A program made the position numbers and the translations under genes. A stretch of DNA of 43,379 nucleotides from Clostridiales bacterium (GTDB lineage: Bacteria; Bacillota; Clostridia; Lachnospirales; Lachnospiraceae). The stretch lies in the NCBI GenBank assembly GCA_015655075.1, contig JAATFT010000061.1, forward strand, positions 1 to 43,379. The letters run 5' to 3'. Of this stretch, positions 16,397 to 25,188 are shown piece by piece; positions within the stretch are counted from its first letter, which is position 1; each line of letters begins with the position of its first letter. Under the pieces are notes generated by a model. The model searched no databases, was not told the origin of the DNA, and worked only from the letters and a program-made list of their open reading frames with translations.

Positions 16397-16450
16397 ATGC
16401 GTCCAAGAACCAGGATCAAGTTAAAATCACTTTATCCGATTGCCAAATAG
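16397..16450 (+). other. 17-codon mini-ORF with ribosome-binding site, antisense to the spoVA transcript
   Basis: GAGGTG precedes an ATG opening MRPRTRIKLKSLYPIAK, closed by TAG at 16448-16450, 18 bp before a family 2 element. It opposes the spoVA genes. It may be the stump of a gene lost when the repeat inserted, a leader peptide, or chance. Confidence 0.2.
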
Positions 16451-16468
16451 ACTAACTGTTTGGACTAC

Positions 16469-16537
16469 TAGAGCGTGTCTGAAAAATCATCGCACCGTTC
16501 TGAACGTCCGGCACAATCATTTTTCAAACACGCTTTA
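16469..16537. mobile_element. Family 2 MITE-like element, 69-bp copy in spoVA
   Basis: It begins TAGAGCGTGTCTGAAAAATC and ends TTTTTCAAACACGCTTTA, with GCACCGTTCTGAACG inside. The terminal TTA is, on the minus strand, the TAA stop codon of spoVAB, so the insertion defines that protein's end. Confidence 0.78.
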
Positions 16538-16954
16538 ACCTTTAATAAATAGTTGATAAAAGGCACCAATTCCTTTTCCGATTGCCAAACTCAATACAAT
16601 GACCGGTATCCCGATTTTTAATTTTAATCTATTCGTTAATACAGGAAATACTTTAAGAACCTCTGCTAAGGCTACGGCAAGGCATCCTATAAAACTTCCC
16701 GAAAACAAACCAAAAATAATCAGCCCTAAGGTTCCTAAGGGAATCTTAATTTCAAACAGAAATATAATATTACCTATTGAAGCTCCTAAAACTACGACAT
16801 CCTCATACAAAAGAATTCTGTCAGCCGTATTGGTCCGGCTTGCCAATCTGGTCAATACACCGATTAAAGTAATAAATGCAAATATACCTGCGGCTACGAC
16901 AAATCCTGCCATAACGCCTATGATAATCAGAAGGCCGTATTTACAAAATATCAA
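16535..16954 (-). CDS. spoVAB: Stage V sporulation protein AB
   Basis: A 139-aa protein with about four membrane helices (IIIGVMAGFVVAAGIFAFITLIGVLTRLA, VVLGASIGNIIFLF, LIIFGLFSGSFIGCLAVALAEVLKVFPV). The motif GSFIGCLAVALAEVLKVFPVLTNR is typical of SpoVAB. I choose a TTG start at 16954 because GGAGG lies nine bases upstream, and the length then agrees with the roughly 140-residue family. A longer reading to 16984 lacks an RBS. It overlaps the 3' end of spoVAA, so the two are translationally linked. Its stop codon is formed by the edge of a mobile element. Confidence 0.88.
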   Translation of the reverse strand: MIFCKYGLLIIIGVMAGFVVAAGIFAFITLIGVLTRLASRTNTADRILLYEDVVVLGASIGNIIFLFEIKIPLGTLGLIIFGLFSGSFIGCLAVALAEVLKVFPVLTNRLKLKIGIPVIVLSLAIGKGIGAFYQLFIKG

Positions 16955-17570
16955 TAGTTTTACCCTCCCGGCCGGCATTTTCAATTAAGGTTTTATCCAT
17001 ATCCTCTTCATATAAACGCATTTGAACCTGCATGGGAGTGGGGTCGCTGCCTAACTTAATTTTGGAAAAATGATTAAAAAAAAGAATAATGCCCACGGGG
17101 AGTCCAATTGCATAAGAAATTTCCAGGATGGAGCCGCCGGTTTTTTCATTTCCCATTATCAGCTTATAAATAATATAAAACACTTCCTTTACATTGGCGT
17201 CTTCGTTAAAGGTCATAATGGTAAATGCGGCTCCGAAAAAAACCATAAGCGAAACAACCGTTACTTTTAAATATTCCAGCAGTATAAGCCTCTTTTTCGG
17301 CGGTTCATAATAAATAATAAAATCTGCTTCCCCAAGATTGATAATCTGCACCTCCGGATATAATTTATTTATAGCTTCAACTAATTTTAATATGGAAAAT
17401 ATATAATTGCTTTTTTTATTGCTTGGGATTTCAAAAATAACCTGATTATTTAAATCATTTACCATATTGGAATCAACGCTGTATAGCTTTGCCACGTCCT
17501 TTAAATAAACGATGTTATTTTTAACCAGGTTATTTTTGTCTACTTTAATATATAAATTCCCTTTATCCAT
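16941..17570 (-). CDS. spoVAA: Stage V sporulation protein AA
   Basis: A 209-aa protein with a soluble N-terminal domain (NLYIKVDKNNLV, VYLKDVAKLYSVD, VQIINLGEADFIIYYEP) followed by two to three membrane helices, as in SpoVAA. ATG 17570 gives a length close to the family's roughly 206 residues. Its start is one base after the TGA of the upstream 50-aa ORF, so the two are probably translationally coupled. AGGAGG lies 12 bases upstream, inside that small ORF. Confidence 0.9.
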   Translation of the reverse strand: MDKGNLYIKVDKNNLVKNNIVYLKDVAKLYSVDSNMVNDLNNQVIFEIPSNKKSNYIFSILKLVEAINKLYPEVQIINLGEADFIIYYEPPKKRLILLEYLKVTVVSLMVFFGAAFTIMTFNEDANVKEVFYIIYKLIMGNEKTGGSILEISYAIGLPVGIILFFNHFSKIKLGSDPTPMQVQMRLYEEDMDKTLIENAGREGKTIDIL

Positions 17571-17571
17571 G

Positions 17572-17724
17572 TCAGATAACCGCCTCCTGACCCCAGCCGT
17601 TGACAAGGGTCCCTTTAAAATCCTCGGTATTATCCCTATTAGCCATAAAAGCAATCATTACGGTTGCAAAAAACACCAATGCTAAAACGATAACCCATAT
17701 ATATAGCCTTCGTTTAAAAATCAT
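17572..17724 (-). CDS. 50-aa single-pass membrane protein upstream of spoVAA
   Basis: A short ORF starting MIFKRRLYIW, with one strong membrane helix (about residues 8-27) and a short polar tail ending GWGQEAVI. AGAGGTG lies eight bases before the ATG, and the TGA is followed after one base by the spoVAA ATG. This spacing, the RBS and the clean basic-anchor-then-helix design argue for a real gene. It would be the first cistron of the spoVA transcript, after the sigF terminator. Family and function are unknown. Confidence 0.65.
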   Translation of the reverse strand: MIFKRRLYIWVIVLALVFFATVMIAFMANRDNTEDFKGTLVNGWGQEAVI

Positions 17725-17762
17725 TAAATTATCACCTCTGTCAAAGTAATTTTCTATTCGAT

Positions 17763-17807
17763 AAGAAAAGCATCAGTATATTAATATACCGATGCTTTCT
17801 TATTTTT
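17763..17807 (-). terminator. Rho-independent terminator after sigF
   Basis: AAGAAAGCATCGGTATATTA pairs with its near-complement on the minus strand, centred on the palindrome TATATTAATATA, and ends in a short U-rich tract. It separates the spoIIA operon from the spoVA genes. Confidence 0.8.
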
Positions 17808-17902
17808 GTCTATTCATTATTTTACACTTTACTATACATTACTATATATAATTAAATTTTTTATTATTATTTGTTTCTTAAACATTAATATACTGGGAAT
17901 AT

Positions 17903-18616
17903 TTACATCATCTTTTCCCGCATTTTTAATAAAATTTTCTTTTCAAGACGGGAAACCTGTACCTGTGATATACCTAATTCCTTTGCTATATCAGTCTGTG
18001 TTCTATTCATAAAGTATCGAAGCCTGATTAATTCCCGATCCTTTTCATCCAAAGACGCAATGGTTTCTCTTAATGCAAGCTTGTCAATCATATTTTCATT
18101 TTCATCATTGGTCTGTTCTAATTTGTCTATTAAATAGATTGCGTTGCCATCTCCCTGATAAATGGTCTTATATAGGGATTCCACTTCTGCTCCCGACTCC
18201 AGAGCCATCACCACTTCTTCCTTTGCAAGATTAAGTTCCGAACTTATCTCCTCCAGAGTCGGTTCCCTTCCGTATAAATTACTCAGCTTTTCTCTGGTAA
18301 TGCGGATTTTGCCCGCCGTTTCTTTCAAGGAGCGGCTTACTTTAATCACGCCGTCATCTCTTAAGAACCTCTTTATTTCACCCATAATCATTGGAACAGC
18401 ATAGGTGGAGAATTTTACATCATAGGACAAATCGAATTTGTCAATGGCTTTTATCAGCCCAATACTTCCAATCTGGAACAGATCTTCCGGTTCATGGCCC
18501 CGGCACATGAATCTGCGGACAATACTCCATACCAATCCGATATTGTCTGTAATTACTTTATCCCTTGCCTCTTTATCTCCCTGCTGTGACCGACGAATCA
18601 ATTCTATCGTATCCAC
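17903..18616 (-). CDS. sigF: RNA polymerase sigma-F factor
   Basis: A 237-aa sporulation sigma factor (SpoIIAC). Region 2 carries EPEDLFQIGSIGLIKAIDKFDLSYDVKFSTYAVPMIMGEIKRFLRDDG, and region 4 has DIAKELGISQVQVSRLEKKIL as the -35-binding helix-turn-helix. It directs early forespore transcription once released from SpoIIAB. The start codon is GTG 18616, after GGGAGTG. It forms the third gene of spoIIAA-spoIIAB-sigF and ends at a terminator. Confidence 0.96.
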   Translation of the reverse strand: MDTIELIRRSQQGDKEARDKVITDNIGLVWSIVRRFMCRGHEPEDLFQIGSIGLIKAIDKFDLSYDVKFSTYAVPMIMGEIKRFLRDDGVIKVSRSLKETAGKIRITREKLSNLYGREPTLEEISSELNLAKEEVVMALESGAEVESLYKTIYQGDGNAIYLIDKLEQTNDENENMIDKLALRETIASLDEKDRELIRLRYFMNRTQTDIAKELGISQVQVSRLEKKILLKMREKMM

Positions 18617-18744
18617 TGTTTCACTCCCTTCTTAAATGATAAGGAACATCCGGATAGTTTTCCTTAAAATAACATAATTTCAGGAAAGCTTATCCCTGGT
18701 GTGCAGGTCAGTGCACTAGGAGCATAATGTCCTGCCTAAATCAA

Positions 18745-19167
18745 TCAATGGATCAGTTTTTTCATCTTAACTGTGGTGCCTTCACCAAGCTTAGATTCCA
18801 CTTTCAAATCATCCATAAATGCTTCCATAAACGAAAACCCCATACCGGAGCGCTCCAATTCCGGTCTGGACGTATATAAAGGTTCCATGGCCTTTTCAAT
18901 ATCTTCAATTCCTTTGCCGGTATCCGTAACTTCAATAAATACTTCATGATTACAAATCCGGCAGCTTAACTTTACTTTTCCGGGGCCGTTGTTATAACCA
19001 TGAATGATTGCATTGGTCACCGCCTCTGAAACTGCCGTTTTAATATCCGCAATTTCTTCAATTGTCGGATCTAACTGTGCCACAAATCCCGCAACTACCA
19101 TTCTTGCAAAGCTTTCATTTCTTGACTGACTATCAATTTCCAATAACATTTCGTTCGTATAATCCAT
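18745..19167 (-). CDS. spoIIAB: Anti-sigma F factor SpoIIAB
   Basis: A 140-aa GHKL-fold kinase and anti-sigma factor. The N box EAVTNAIIHGY, G1 box TDTGKGI and ERSGMGFSFMEAFMD (G2) are intact for ATP binding. It sequesters sigma-F and phosphorylates SpoIIAA. AGGAGG lies at good spacing before the ATG. It follows spoIIAA by 68 bp in the standard order. Confidence 0.96.
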   Translation of the reverse strand: MDYTNEMLLEIDSQSRNESFARMVVAGFVAQLDPTIEEIADIKTAVSEAVTNAIIHGYNNGPGKVKLSCRICNHEVFIEVTDTGKGIEDIEKAMEPLYTSRPELERSGMGFSFMEAFMDDLKVESKLGEGTTVKMKKLIH

Positions 19168-19235
19168 ACTTATCCTCCTGCTTAAGAACGTCCTCCCATG
19201 CAGACCTTTGTCCGCTCCTCTACGTTCAATAATCT

Positions 19236-19637
19236 TTAATTATTGTTAAATTTCTTCACCGCATCATCAATTGTTTCAAATTTATGAATGATTTTATATA
19301 ATCCGGATAAACGAAAGATCCTGTCTACACTATGATTGACTCCGGTTACGGCTACTTTACCCCCTGTAAATATTACCTTTTTATAACGGCCCATAATAAC
19401 TCCAATTCCGGAGCTATCCATAAATTCGGACCCGGTAAAGTCGAATATAATATCCTTTATATTCTTACCGGTAATTAGTTTATCTGACTGTTCCCTTATG
19501 GAAACGGCATTGTGATGATCTAGGTCTTCCAACAATTTTACGACCAGACATCGGTTAACGATCTCAAAATCCGCCTTCACCCCCTCCCTCAGCTGCATAA
19601 CCGTTGTATTTTTTCTTTTCCTTTCCTGCTTGTCCAT
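19236..19637 (-). CDS. spoIIAA: Anti-sigma F factor antagonist SpoIIAA
   Basis: A 133-aa STAS-domain protein. The segment DFTGSEFMDSSGIGVIMGRYK contains the serine phosphorylated by SpoIIAB. It releases sigma-F by binding SpoIIAB when dephosphorylated. It is about 15 residues longer at the N-terminus than the usual family member, because of a basic leader (KQERKRKN). An internal ATG (MQLREG) would give normal length but has no RBS, and the RBS of the chosen start is also weak. First gene of the spoIIA operon; I could not identify a convincing sigma-H promoter in the AT-rich upstream region. Confidence 0.94.
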   Translation of the reverse strand: MDKQERKRKNTTVMQLREGVKADFEIVNRCLVVKLLEDLDHHNAVSIREQSDKLITGKNIKDIIFDFTGSEFMDSSGIGVIMGRYKKVIFTGGKVAVTGVNHSVDRIFRLSGLYKIIHKFETIDDAVKKFNNN

Positions 19638-19784
19638 ATTCTACACCAAACCTTACCTCACATATTTTTACTACTTTTATTTTTCTGTTTTTATTTTACA
19701 AAATAATATTCTTGTTATATAAAATATTATTCTTGTATTTACAAATTATATCATAATTTTACATTTATTTACAGTCTTTTTTAT

Positions 19785-19827
19785 AAAAAAAGACATCTCT
19801 AATGATACTTCACTAGAATTGTCTTTC
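19785..19827 (-). terminator. Terminator after the zinc-ribbon TPR gene
   Basis: AAAGACA pairs with TGTCTTT around an additional TCTA/TAGA stem, and seven T residues follow on the minus strand. A smaller hairpin (GTCTTTTTTATAAAAAAAGAC, 19774-19794) overlaps it. Confidence 0.65.
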
Positions 19828-19858
19828 TTCATAATGCTATTTTATCCGCTGTATCATA

Positions 19859-21262
19859 TTAATCCAACTCAGCCAACCGTTGTTGTGCTTCACTGGCACG
19901 GCCTGTATCGGAAAATTTTTCGATTATTATGTCATAATATTTCTTTGCATTCTCATAGTCGCTTAATTGATGATAAGACCTTCCTATAAAATAAATTGCA
20001 TCCACATTCTTGGAATCATATTCGTAAGCCTTGCTCAAAGTCTCCAAGGCTTCCTCGTACTTTCCGCTGGAATACAAATCATGTCCGTCATCATACAGTT
20101 CATCCGAAGCCTCCGTAAAAGTTCCTTCCTTAATCTGGCTATATAAATCCTTTGCTTCCTGCTTATCCAGTTCATTCGGTTCTACTTTAGCCAAAGCATC
20201 TGCAACCTTAACATAATCCATATCATTCGTATTGCCGGACATCAGCTCTTCCATATAAAGGGAGGCCGACTTAAATAATTCAATATATACGGTGTCATCA
20301 GACTCCGCCTCTCCCAATTCGTCAATCTGAGTCTGTAAATCCTCCGCCTTCTGCTGTAAGTCCGTATTTTCTTTTTGAAGGGAAGTCAGGTTTTGGGAAT
20401 TCTTATTTAACTGGGCGCTATATTCCACTTCCTGTTTTTTAAGCTGGTTTTTATATTTGCCCTCTACCGTTGGTACGATAAGGAAAAATACGCCTAAAAT
20501 ACCGATCGCAATTCCTAAAATCAGGTTAACAAATACCCAGACATTCGGTTTATCTTCTTTATAACTGGTCTGGGGAAATAATGCAGGCTCCTGGTTTTTT
20601 CTTATATTCTCTCTGTCCGCCGCTTTGCCGTCCTCCTTTAGGGAAGCTGACATTTCTCCCAATTCCTGAAGATACTTTAAAGTTGTTGTGTTGGAAACGT
20701 CAATCTTATTCGCTTTCGTCAGACATTTTACCGCTTTGTCCGTCTCCCCGTTCTTCATATAAAGGAGGGCTAATAGCTGTAAAGCTTTCACAAAATGGGA
20801 ATTCAGGTTAGTAACCTTCCTTAACTGTATAATCGCCAGGTCATCATTACCCTGTTTGGATGATTGTAAGGCTGCATTATATTTTCTTATGGTTTGATTT
20901 AAGGTCTCCAATTTGGTCGGGTTAGACCTAAGGGCTTCTATATAATCATCCGCATCATTCTCTTCCGCCTGAAAATGCTTGCTGATAACCCATTCGCTCA
21001 ATGCGGAAACCGTTTCCCCCACCTCATAATAAATCAATCCCAGCAAGTTTCTGGCACTGGTATTCCTCTTATTTAACTCCAGGCTCTTTTTTAAGACCAA
21101 TACGGCCCCAGACAAGTCCCTGACCTTCGCCCTCTCCAGACCTTCATTATAATATCTATTGGCCAGCAAATACATTTTCCTAAATATTGTCAAATCCTCG
21201 CCGCATTTCTCGCAGCGGTTCCTTTTTGCTGTTACCGCGTTGCCACACATCGGACAAATCAT
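19859..21262 (-). CDS. Zinc-ribbon, TPR-repeat membrane protein
   Basis: A 467-aa protein. It opens with a zinc ribbon, MICPMCGNAVTAKRNRCEKCG (two CxxC pairs), followed by TPR-like helical repeats (about 40-200), a membrane helix WVFVNLILGIAIGILGVFFLIVPTV (about 239-265), a coiled coil (about 270-320) and extracytoplasmic TPRs near the C-terminus (YEEALETLSKAYEYDSKNVDAIYFIG). The start is 21262, six bases after GGTGGAG. An open reading frame continues upstream to 21475 only because a family 2 element is read through. It probably scaffolds protein assemblies at the membrane; no enzymatic motif is visible. It sits between valS and the spoIIA operon, with a 46-aa gene just upstream. Confidence 0.85.
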   Translation of the reverse strand: MICPMCGNAVTAKRNRCEKCGEDLTIFRKMYLLANRYYNEGLERAKVRDLSGAVLVLKKSLELNKRNTSARNLLGLIYYEVGETVSALSEWVISKHFQAEENDADDYIEALRSNPTKLETLNQTIRKYNAALQSSKQGNDDLAIIQLRKVTNLNSHFVKALQLLALLYMKNGETDKAVKCLTKANKIDVSNTTTLKYLQELGEMSASLKEDGKAADRENIRKNQEPALFPQTSYKEDKPNVWVFVNLILGIAIGILGVFFLIVPTVEGKYKNQLKKQEVEYSAQLNKNSQNLTSLQKENTDLQQKAEDLQTQIDELGEAESDDTVYIELFKSASLYMEELMSGNTNDMDYVKVADALAKVEPNELDKQEAKDLYSQIKEGTFTEASDELYDDGHDLYSSGKYEEALETLSKAYEYDSKNVDAIYFIGRSYHQLSDYENAKKYYDIIIEKFSDTGRASEAQQRLAELD

Positions 21263-21312
21263 AATCATCTCCACCTTACCGTATATTTTCCTATTTTCAC
21301 CCCTGGTTTCCC

Positions 21313-21479
21313 TGGAGCATGTTTGAAAAATCATTGCACCGTTCTGACCGCCCCGCTTTGCGGTATTCTGCGTCTCAATTTTGGAAACGCAGCACCACCC
21401 TAAGCTCCCAAAATCGCTCCCTGCCTCCCCACAAAGTGGAGCATCCGGCATGGCACAAGTATTTTTCAAACACACTCTG
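21313..21479. mobile_element. Family 2 MITE-like element, longest (167-bp) copy
   Basis: Ends are GGAGCATGTTTGAAAAATCA and ATTTTTCAAACACACTC. The inverted repeat extends outward through GGTTTCCC/GGGAAACC, beyond the usual ends. It holds interior blocks shared with the shorter copies at 1633, 9454, 16469, 21978 and 34806. It lies between the 46-aa gene and the TPR gene and creates a spurious N-terminal ORF extension. Confidence 0.8.
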
Positions 21480-21502
21480 GGAAACCGGCTCCCGTTTCAT
21501 AC

Positions 21503-21643
21503 CTACTTAGCTTTTAACTCCTTAAGCATGGTTTTTATTATATCTGTAATATCCGATAATTCATTATTATTAATTACATCTTCCGCCTCATCTACCTCAG
21601 GGCTTGGCTGAAATTTAGCTATTTCTTCATCAAAATTAATCAT
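21503..21643 (-). CDS. 46-aa acidic protein, function unknown
   Basis: It starts MINFDEEIAKFQPSPEVDEA and ends TMLKELKAK at the TAG at 21503-21505. GGAGG lies seven bases before the ATG, and a good promoter is about 200 bp upstream. It has no membrane segment; it is strongly acidic in the first half with a basic C-terminus. It precedes the zinc-ribbon TPR gene in the same orientation, with a repeat in between. I do not know a named family. Confidence 0.6.
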   Translation of the reverse strand: MINFDEEIAKFQPSPEVDEAEDVINNNELSDITDIIKTMLKELKAK

Positions 21644-21648
21644 AGTAA

Positions 21649-21661
21649 CCTCCATTCCGCG
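21649..21661 (-). promoter_or_regulatory. Shared RBS-region motif CGCGGAATGGAGG (copy 1)
   Basis: The 13-nt sequence includes the GGAGG of the 46-aa gene. Identical copies precede the two-TM coiled-coil gene (33895-33907) and the DUF5716 gene (36161-36173). A close variant (CGCAGAAATGGAGG) precedes the aminotransferase start at 1607. Confidence 0.5.
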
Positions 21662-21844
21662 CAAACTTTAATGGATCGCTTTGCGGGTATTAAAAAACAT
21701 TTTTATATGAACATATACATCATAACCAGTTTGGGAATAAAAATCAAGTTAATATTTACCTGTATTATTTGAAATGCATACAATGCATGCCGTCTGGAAC
21801 ATTCTATTGTTAAAATTTATAAAAACTTAATCCTTCCTACTTCC

Positions 21845-21872
21845 ATTATAATATTACTAAATTTTTATGCAA
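21845..21872 (-). promoter_or_regulatory. Sigma-A-type promoter upstream of the 46-aa gene
   Basis: On the minus strand TTGCAT (21867-21872), a 16-bp spacer and TATAAT (21845-21850). The roughly 200-nt leader between it and the ATG shows no element I recognise. Confidence 0.5.
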
Positions 21873-21977
21873 GAAAAATTGTTCGATTCCCTTCGACACA
21901 GCAACCTATTTTTTCCAAATATTATGGTTTTTACAACTCCTGCCGCGCCTTTCCCCGCTGCTTTGGGAAATATGTTG

Positions 21978-22040
21978 CGTCGAAGAATACTGCAAAGTGG
22001 GGCGGTCAAAACGGTACAATGATTTTTCAAACACGCTCTA
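21978..22040. mobile_element. Family 2 element, right-half fragment downstream of valS
   Basis: GTGGGGCGGTCAAAACGGTA and TGATTTTTCAAACACGCTCTA match the right half of the 21313-21479 copy. It lies five bases from the valS stop codon and replaces any obvious terminator there. Confidence 0.7.
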
Positions 22041-22045
22041 ATGAT

Positions 22046-24718
22046 TTATCCTTGTTTTTTGCTAAGATAAAGGAGTCGTTGCGTAACCTGGGCCATCATA
22101 TTGGTATACTTCTCTAATTTTTCCTTTTCTTCCGCAATTTTAGCCTGGGGAGCTTTACTAATGAATTTTTCATTGCTAAACATGCCCTTAGACCGTTTTA
22201 ACTCTCCTTCTAATCTCATTTTTTCTTTTGTAAGGCGTTCTATTTCCTTCTCTACATCCACCAGATCGGCAAAAGGTATATAAATAGAAGCTTCCGGAAT
22301 TACCGCCGCAACGGAATCGTCCGGTATTCCCGTCTTATCCGGCTGGACAGTTACCTTTGCCGCATAACCCAGGGCCGCAAAAAATACTTTGCTGTTTTCA
22401 AAAACCTCCCTTACCTTTTCCTTTTCCGATACAACAATAACAGAAGCTTTGCGGCTTGGCGCAACATTCATATCCGTGCGGACATTCCGTATGCCTTTCA
22501 CGGCAGCCTTAATTATTTCAACCGCTTCTTCTTCCTTCTGATAAGCCAGGGATTCGTCATAAACAGGCCATTTAGAAATCATAATGGATTCCTCTCCGGC
22601 ATTTTTTCCCTCTATATCCTTTAAAGTACAGTAGATCTCTTCCGTTATAAAAGGCATAAACGGATGCAGAAGTTTTAAGGATATGGTAAGCACCCGCTTT
22701 AGCGTCCCCATAGCACCCGCCTTGGTTTCATCCGTCTTGCTGTATAATCTGGGCTTTACCATCTCAATATACCAGTCGCAGAATTCCTCCCATATGAAAT
22801 CATATATTTTCTGCACCGCAATACCCAACTCAAAATGCTCCATGTTGTCGGTAACATCTTTCACCAGGGTATTGGCTTTGGATAAAATCCATTTATCCGA
22901 ATCTGTTAAGGTTTTAGGCCCCATGGTATCCACAGTCTGAGCCTTTTCTAAATTCATCATAATAAATCGGGAGGCATTCCATACTTTATTGGCAAAGTTT
23001 CTGGAAGCTTCTACCCTTTCCCAGTAAAAACGCATATCATTACCGGGGGCGTTGCCGGTTATTAAGGTCAGTCTTAAGGCGTCCGCGCCGTATTTATCAA
23101 TAACCTCTAAGGGATCAATGCCGTTGCCCAGGGATTTGCTCATCTTCCGGCCTTTAGAATCCCTTACAAGGCCGTGAATCAAAACCTTGCTAAAGGGTGC
23201 CCGGCCGGTATATTCATAACCGGAGAATATCATACGGATAACCCAGAAAAATATAATATCATATCCTGTTACCAATACGTCCGTCGGATAAAAATATTTT
23301 AAATCCTCCGTTTCCTCCGGCCATCCTAAGGTGGAAAAAGGCCAAAGAGCGGAACTAAACCAGGTATCTAAGGTATCCTCATCCTGCTCTAGATGAGTAT
23401 GTCCGCATTTCGGGCATTTTTCCGGCGCTTCTTTGGATACCGCCGCTTCACCGCATTTATCACAGTAATAAGCCGGTATCCGGTGGCCCCACCACAATTG
23501 TCTGGAAATACACCAGTCCCTGATATTGTCCGTCCAGTTATAAAATATTTTATCAAAACGTTCCGGGACAAACTGTACTTCACCGTTTTTTACCGCTTCT
23601 ACGGCAGGTTTGATCAATTCGTCCATTTTTACGAACCATTGCTGTTTAATCAACGGCTCAACGGTTGTCTTACATCTGTCATGGATTCCTACGTTATGGA
23701 CATGGTCTTCCACCTTCACTAACAGTCCCAGCTCCTTTAGCTCATTTACTATTGCTTTTCTGGCCTCGTAACGGTCCATTCCCTCATATTTGCCGCCGTT
23801 TTGATTAATGGTTGCGTCATCATTCATAATGTTGACTTCGGCCAGATTATGTCTTTTACCCACTTCAAAATCATTGGGATCGTGTGCCGGTGTAATTTTA
23901 ACCACACCGGTTCCAAATTCCTTATCCACATAGGCATCCGCAATAATCGGAATTTCTTTATTCACTAAAGGCAGTAAAACCATTTTTCCAACCAAGTGTT
24001 TATATCTTTCATCCTCCGGATGAACGGCTACCGCCGTATCCCCCAGCATAGTCTCCGGTCTTGTGGTAGCTATTTCCACAAATTCGTCACTGCCCACAAT
24101 GGGATATTTAATATGCCAAAAGTGCCCCGCCTGTTCCTCATGCTCCACTTCGGCGTCGGAAATACTGGTCCGGCATACCGGACACCAGTTGATAATCCTG
24201 GAGCCTTTATAAATGTAGCCTTTCTCATATAAACGGATAAACACTTCCGTTACCGCCCTGGAACAGCCTTCGTCCATGGTAAAACGTTCCCTGTCCCAGT
24301 CGCAGGAAGAACCCAGCTTCTTTAACTGTCCGATAATCCTGCCCCCGTATTCTTCTTTCCATTCCCAGGCTCTTTTTAAGAAACCTTTCCTGCCAAGGCT
24401 TTCCTTATCTATGCCTTCTTTTTTTAACTGCTGGATAATCTTAACCTCTGTTGCTATGCTGGCATGGTCCGTTCCAGGCTGCCACAATGCATTATAGCCC
24501 TGCATCCTTTTAAAACGGATTAAAATATCCTGCATGGTATTATCCAGAGCATGTCCCATGTGTAACTGCCCGGTGATATTCGGCGGCGGAATAACAATGG
24601 TAAAGGGTTTTCTACCTTTATCAGCCTCGGCATGAAAATATTTTTTATTCAGCCATTTTGCATATAATCTGTCTTCTATATCCTTTGGATCATAGGTTTT
24701 TGCTAATTCTTTTTGCAT
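22046..24718 (-). CDS. valS: Valyl-tRNA synthetase
   Basis: An 890-aa class I synthetase that charges tRNA-Val. The HIGH signature is in [17 protein letters not shown], and the KMSKS signature is in [11 protein letters not shown]. The CP1 editing domain (about 200-400) includes [23 protein letters not shown] zinc-binding-like CxxC pair occurs in [18 protein letters not shown] regions, and the C-terminal coiled-coil arm ends the protein ([26 protein letters not shown]). I start at [11 protein letters not shown] (24718), after AAGGAG; the longer ORF would translate the T-box terminator. Expression is controlled by the T-box leader. Confidence 0.98.
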   Translation of the reverse strand: MQKELAKTYDPKDIEDRLYAKWLNKKYFHAEADKGRKPFTIVIPPPNITGQLHMGHALDNTMQDILIRFKRMQGYNALWQPGTDHASIATEVKIIQQLKKEGIDKESLGRKGFLKRAWEWKEEYGGRIIGQLKKLGSSCDWDRERFTMDEGCSRAVTEVFIRLYEKGYIYKGSRIINWCPVCRTSISDAEVEHEEQAGHFWHIKYPIVGSDEFVEIATTRPETMLGDTAVAVHPEDERYKHLVGKMVLLPLVNKEIPIIADAYVDKEFGTGVVKITPAHDPNDFEVGKRHNLAEVNIMNDDATINQNGGKYEGMDRYEARKAIVNELKELGLLVKVEDHVHNVGIHDRCKTTVEPLIKQQWFVKMDELIKPAVEAVKNGEVQFVPERFDKIFYNWTDNIRDWCISRQLWWGHRIPAYYCDKCGEAAVSKEAPEKCPKCGHTHLEQDEDTLDTWFSSALWPFSTLGWPEETEDLKYFYPTDVLVTGYDIIFFWVIRMIFSGYEYTGRAPFSKVLIHGLVRDSKGRKMSKSLGNGIDPLEVIDKYGADALRLTLITGNAPGNDMRFYWERVEASRNFANKVWNASRFIMMNLEKAQTVDTMGPKTLTDSDKWILSKANTLVKDVTDNMEHFELGIAVQKIYDFIWEEFCDWYIEMVKPRLYSKTDETKAGAMGTLKRVLTISLKLLHPFMPFITEEIYCTLKDIEGKNAGEESIMISKWPVYDESLAYQKEEEAVEIIKAAVKGIRNVRTDMNVAPSRKASVIVVSEKEKVREVFENSKVFFAALGYAAKVTVQPDKTGIPDDSVAAVIPEASIYIPFADLVDVEKEIERLTKEKMRLEGELKRSKGMFSNEKFISKAPQAKIAEEKEKLEKYTNMMAQVTQRLLYLSKKQG

Positions 24719-24756
24719 GGTTATTCTCCTTATTATTCCTGTTGTTTCTATGAAAA

Positions 24757-25085
24757 TAAAAAAAGTCCTCCGTCGTAAAAGGACGAAGAACCGTGGTACC
24801 ACCTTTATTTACGGCAAAAATTCTGCCGCCTCACGGCCGGTTTTTACTTAGACCGGCTTAAAGCCTGTAACGGGGCGTCCGTTATTTCCTACTCTGTTTT
24901 CAGAAATACTGCTCCGGAGCTACCTTCAATAAGTTTTCATTAAGACAGCCTTTCAGCCTGGGACCGTCCTCTCTGATAAGAAATACTTATCTATTCCTCT
25001 CCATCCATACCTTTATCCTGTATTCAATTCTTTCTGCCGTACCGTCACCTTCTGCCCTGATGCCGGCCGTACCAATCTTTAAAGG
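24757..25085 (-). promoter_or_regulatory. Valine T-box riboswitch leader of valS
   Basis: The minus strand carries the T-box sequence AAAGGTGGTACCACGG (24791-24806), with the UGGU bulge pairing to the tRNA acceptor end. It is followed by a terminator stem GTCCT/AGGAC and a T run (24757-24787). Stem I holds AGAGAGGAC, the GGCTGAAAGG region and GAAGGTAGCTCCGGAGC, where GTA at 24921-24923 is the specifier, a valine codon. Uncharged tRNA-Val should stabilise the antiterminator and allow valS transcription. Confidence 0.93.
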
Positions 25086-25119
25086 CTTGTGTAAATACAA
25101 TAATTTCTACAATAATATT

Positions 25120-25148
25120 ATAATAAGAAATCTGGCCGGTTCTGTCAA
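25120..25148 (-). promoter_or_regulatory. Sigma-A promoter of the valS T-box transcript
   Basis: On the minus strand TTGACA (25143-25148), a 17-bp spacer and TATTAT (25120-25125), just upstream of the T-box leader. Confidence 0.75.
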
Positions 25149-25188
25149 GTAGTTTTTAACCCCGATTGCATTTAATCAGTTTCGATAT

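Noticed and set aside
19638..19784. Possible sigma-H promoter of the spoIIA operon
   Set aside because: AAGAAT-like -10 candidates are present, but no matching AGGA -35 element at the right distance.
21263..21475. N-terminal extension of the zinc-ribbon TPR ORF
   Set aside because: It is made by reading through the 167-bp family 2 element, and the zinc ribbon begins at the RBS-linked ATG 21262.
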